From positions 806,001 to 870,000 of the forward strand of contig NZ_CP019962.1 of the NCBI RefSeq assembly GCF_000807675.2: 64,000 nt of DNA, written 5' to 3'. Under the pieces are notes generated by a model. The model had not been told where the DNA came from. It was given only the letters and a program-made list of their open reading frames with translations, and made no database searches. The first letter of the stretch is position 1, and every line of letters starts with the position of its first letter. This stretch comes from Eubacterium limosum (GTDB lineage Bacteria; Bacillota; Clostridia; Eubacteriales; Eubacteriaceae). Below, one piece after another: positions 61,252 through 64,000 of the stretch. The position numbers and the translations under genes were made by a program.

Positions 61252-62040
61252 ATGAAATTTTGTAGTTTATATAGTGGAAGTTCTGGAAACAGCCTTTTTG
61301 TTTCACACAGCAAAACAAAGCTTTTGATCGACGCAGGACTCAGCGGAAAGCGGATTGAGCAGGCGCTCTGCTCCATCGATGAGCTGCCCGCCCAGCTCGG
61401 CGGTATTCTGGTAACACATGAGCATCGTGATCATATTCACGGTGTCGGTGTACTTTCCAGACGTTATGACCTGCCGGTTTACGCTAATTTTGCCACCTGG
61501 GAAAGCATGCGGGACAGCCTTGGAAAGATCGCAGAGCACAATGTCCGGGTTTTTGAAACCGGACGGGCCTTTGTTATCGGAGATTTACAGATCGAAGCTT
61601 TCAATACCTCTCACGACGCGGTGGAATCTGTGGGCTTTACCATTGACAGCGGATGCAGCAGCGTGGGTGTTGCCACCGATACGGGCGTTATCACGCCAAG
61701 AATTATGGAAGCCCTGAAGGGCAGAGATCTTGTAGTGCTGGAATCTAACCACGATCCCGCCATGCTGGAAGCAGGACGCTACCCCTTTCCGCTTAAGCAG
61801 CGTATTAAGGGAAACCATGGTCACCTCTCCAATGAAATATGCGGCGAGACGGTCTGTACCCTGGTGAAGGAAGGGCTTGATAAGGTTGTTTTAGCCCATC
61901 TCAGTGAGGAGAACAATTATCCCCTTCTGGCGTACCAGACCACTGCGCGGATTCTTGAGGCCGAAGGCATACAGCCCGGAGAGGATTTGTCATTGGTGGT
62001 GGCAAGCCGTAAAAACAGCAGTGAAATTTATGAACTGTAG
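61252..62040 (+). CDS. Metallo-beta-lactamase-fold exonuclease-like protein (WalJ/YycJ)
   Basis: The 262-residue protein starts MKFCSLYSGSSGNSLFV, typical of WalJ/YycJ proteins, and has the metal motif THEHRDHIHG, further ligands in VGVATDTG and the closing GNHGHLSNE. WalJ proteins are predicted 5'-exonucleases linked to cell-wall signalling and DNA replication. As in Bacilli it precedes an HtrA protease. The 5' region (61122-61251) contains a CTTCTGC/GCGCAGAAG hairpin and an ATCGAATTTTCGAT palindrome of unknown role. Confidence 0.88.
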   Translation: MKFCSLYSGSSGNSLFVSHSKTKLLIDAGLSGKRIEQALCSIDELPAQLGGILVTHEHRDHIHGVGVLSRRYDLPVYANFATWESMRDSLGKIAEHNVRVFETGRAFVIGDLQIEAFNTSHDAVESVGFTIDSGCSSVGVATDTGVITPRIMEALKGRDLVVLESNHDPAMLEAGRYPFPLKQRIKGNHGHLSNEICGETVCTLVKEGLDKVVLAHLSEENNYPLLAYQTTARILEAEGIQPGEDLSLVVASRKNSSEIYEL

Positions 62041-62078
62041 AGGAACTTTCATCCAAAATCAAACGAGGTGAAAGAAAA

Positions 62079-63191
62079 ATGTACGAAAATAACGAAAAAC
62101 CAAAGAGAGGGTCTCATGTGCCGGCAGCCATCGCAGGCGGTGTAGTCGGCGGGATCATCGTGGCGATTATTCTCGTGGCTGTCCTGTACTTTACAGGTAC
62201 CCTCGGTGGGGGCACCCGCACCGAGACAGTCGCGGGCCAGAAGGTTATCGTCAACGATGTGAATGTGGACTCCCAGGTAGAAGCCGTGGCACAGGTCGTC
62301 CCCGAATCCGTAGCTGGAATTGAGACTACCATGACAGAAAACACCATGATGGGCACTCAGGAAGCTGTGGGCGTAGGTTCAGGCTTTATTGTGACATCCG
62401 ACGGCTATATTGTTACAAACCAGCATGTTATCAGCGATAACCCAAAGGAAATAAAGGTTTCTCTGGCTGATGGAAATAACTATACAGCCCAAAAGGTTTG
62501 GGCAGATTCCAGCTTGGATATGGCCATTATCAAAATTGACGCTAAAAATCTTCCGGCCGTTACACTGGGAGACTCTGATAATTTAAAGGTGGGCGAGGTG
62601 GCCATTGCTATTGGTAATCCTCTGGGGCTTCAGTTTGAACGAAGCGTCACCGCTGGGATCATCTCTGCCTTAAACCGAAGCCTGGTTGTCGACAGCAGCT
62701 TGGTAGCGGAAGACCTGATTCAGACAGACGCTACCATCAATAAAGGGAACAGCGGCGGACCGCTTGTCAACGCAAGCGGTGAGGTCATTGGCATCAATAC
62801 CTATAAAAATGCCCAGGGCGAGGGTATGGGCTTTGCCATTCCCATCAATGTGGTTAAACCTATCCTCAATCAGGTCGTGACAAGCGGCAGCTTTACGCCG
62901 ACTGTGATCGGGATCAGCGGCTATGATAAACAGCAGGCTGCTTATTACAACGATGCAGAGCCCATCGACAAGGGAATTTATGTTGCCTCAGTGCAGGCAG
63001 GCGGCGGTGCGGCCAATGCCGGTATCCAGAAAGGCGATATTCTATTGACCATCGACGGCAAGGATGTGAATACCATGCTGAAGATGAAGGAAATCCTCTA
63101 TGGACACAAGCCGGGGGACACTGTCAAGATTACCTATGAGCGTGGCGGCCAGACAAAAGAAGCCGATGTGACACTGCAGGCCGGAAACTGA
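62079..63191 (+). CDS. HtrA/DegP-family serine protease with PDZ domain
   Basis: The 370-residue protein has one N-terminal membrane helix (about residues 14-38), a trypsin-like domain with the triad His in TNQHVI, Asp in SSLDMAIIKI and Ser in GNSGGPLVN, and a C-terminal PDZ domain (KGIYVASVQAGGGAANAGIQKGDILLTI). It acts outside the membrane in protein quality control. It follows walJ by 38 bases, an arrangement also seen in Bacilli (walJ-htrC), so co-transcription is likely. Confidence 0.94.
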   Translation: MYENNEKPKRGSHVPAAIAGGVVGGIIVAIILVAVLYFTGTLGGGTRTETVAGQKVIVNDVNVDSQVEAVAQVVPESVAGIETTMTENTMMGTQEAVGVGSGFIVTSDGYIVTNQHVISDNPKEIKVSLADGNNYTAQKVWADSSLDMAIIKIDAKNLPAVTLGDSDNLKVGEVAIAIGNPLGLQFERSVTAGIISALNRSLVVDSSLVAEDLIQTDATINKGNSGGPLVNASGEVIGINTYKNAQGEGMGFAIPINVVKPILNQVVTSGSFTPTVIGISGYDKQQAAYYNDAEPIDKGIYVASVQAGGGAANAGIQKGDILLTIDGKDVNTMLKMKEILYGHKPGDTVKITYERGGQTKEADVTLQAGN

Positions 63192-63216
63192 TCGTAAATT
63201 TGATAAAACAATGATA

Positions 63217-63247
63217 AGGAGCTGTCGCTTATTGCGGCAGTTCTTTT
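63217..63247 (+). terminator. Terminator after htrA
   Basis: GAGCTGTCGC and GCGGCAGTTC pair with two wobbles around TTATT, followed by TTTT. The stretch 63248-63595 shows no further gene or signal that I can support. Confidence 0.7.
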
Positions 63248-63595
63248 AAATTGGCAGAAAAACAAAAGGACATTCATTATCGTTTTTTCGTTTAAGATAG
63301 GCAGACAGTAAAAAATCAGGGATACTACCGGCAGTGTGAGTTTTTGTGTTGCGTATTAGGGAGGCAGTAAAGGGGTATTTTTCACCAGTTTATATAGAGT
63401 TCTGTTTGAGTACCGGAGCAAACGGCAGACCGAATCTACAGCATTGAAGGCAGAAAGTTTATTTTAAAATAAAGCCCGTTGTATTTCAGGATAAAAAGGA
63501 CTATAATAGAGAAAATTTACAGAAAGGATCAGTGCCAGGAGCTGGACTTGAAAAAAATCAGAGAAAGGCATCTGGCCTGGCGGATAAAAGCAGTC

Positions 63596-63958
63596 ATGAA
63601 ATTTTCTTTTGTAACCATTCACGTTAATCATTTAGGGGAGTCCATCCGGTTTTATGAGGAGATTCTCGGCCTTAAGGTTTTACGCCGTTTTGAGGCTGGG
63701 CCGGAAAGGGAAATCGCCTTTATGGGCGGTGACGGAGCAGAGCTTGAGCTCATTGGAGATGCCCGCGGTAGTGAGATGAATGTCAACGAAAAGATTTCGC
63801 TGGGATTTGAGATCGCGTCGGTGGAGGAATGTATGGAGACACTTCAGAAAAAAGGGGTGCCGGTTTTCAGCGGCCCCTTTCAGCCAAATCCAAAGACTCG
63901 ATTTTTCTTTATTCAGGACCCGGATGGCGTGATGCTTGAGCTTATTGAACAAAATTAA
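63596..63958 (+). CDS. VOC-superfamily (glyoxalase/bleomycin-resistance fold) protein
   Basis: The 120-residue protein starts FSFVTIHVNHLGESIRFYEEILGLKVLRRF and ends IQDPDGVMLELIEQN, the two beta-alpha-beta modules of the VOC fold. Possible metal ligands are His in TIHV and Glu in ELELIG and LELIE. Lactoylglutathione lyase-like or other small-molecule roles are possible. I started at the ATG at 63596, where the fold begins; an upstream in-frame extension to about 63479 lacks domain support. Confidence 0.75.
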   Translation: MKFSFVTIHVNHLGESIRFYEEILGLKVLRRFEAGPEREIAFMGGDGAELELIGDARGSEMNVNEKISLGFEIASVEECMETLQKKGVPVFSGPFQPNPKTRFFFIQDPDGVMLELIEQN

Positions 63959-64000
63959 TTTTCAAACCATGACACAGGATGTCAGTATTTGCGTGGTATG

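Overview
This window looks like chromosome of an anaerobic acetogenic Firmicute of the Eubacterium limosum / Eubacteriaceae type. That placement is inferred from gene content: five MttB-superfamily methyltransferases without an in-frame amber codon, a corrinoid protein, a UroD-family protein of the O-demethylase kind, BCCT and DASS carriers, and a clostridial-type I-B CRISPR-Cas system. No taxonomic search was possible.

Region 1 (1-33 kb) is accessory catabolism arranged as small regulated modules, each pairing an importer with a cobalamin-type enzyme and its own regulator: (a) two GntR regulators, corrinoid protein and two MttB paralogues facing a BCCT carrier and an MFS carrier; (b) two DASS/SLC13 carriers around a UroD-family protein, with a large HTH regulator; (c) an MttB-MFS pair behind a sigma-54 promoter with a divergent enhancer-binding protein; (d) an MFS carrier and a QueG-like iron-sulfur protein with a LysR regulator; (e) two MttB paralogues and an MFS carrier facing an ArsR-like regulator. 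Between them lie a diguanylate cyclase, tandem duplicated SEC-C-type proteins, a relic of a duplicated gene and a probable small structured RNA.

Region 2 (34-43 kb) is biosynthetic: metY-cysK-metA (sulfur assimilation into homocysteine), dgt, then DAHP synthase and prephenate dehydrogenase behind a Tyr/Phe-rich leader peptide and terminator (classical attenuation). A probable C-rich regulatory RNA and tatD follow.

Region 3 (42.7-53.8 kb) is a complete type I-B CRISPR-Cas locus: cas6-cas8b-cas7-cas5-cas3-cas4-cas1-cas2, then an array of 30 intact repeats plus a 3'-eroded terminal one. The 340-nt leader before cas6 holds an orphan degenerate repeat that keeps the putative Cas6 hairpin but not the crRNA handle, a mini-ORF and a terminator-like hairpin. 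I regard this leader as the most interesting undescribed element.

Region 4 (53.8-64 kb) is housekeeping: an acidic membrane protein, a DnaA-box cluster with a TAG triplet run, a tRNA methyltransferase, DnaI/DnaD-like replication proteins, murA, a polysaccharide deacetylase, a WalJ-like metallo-hydrolase, an HtrA protease and a VOC protein. No tRNA, rRNA, IS element or prophage gene was recognised.
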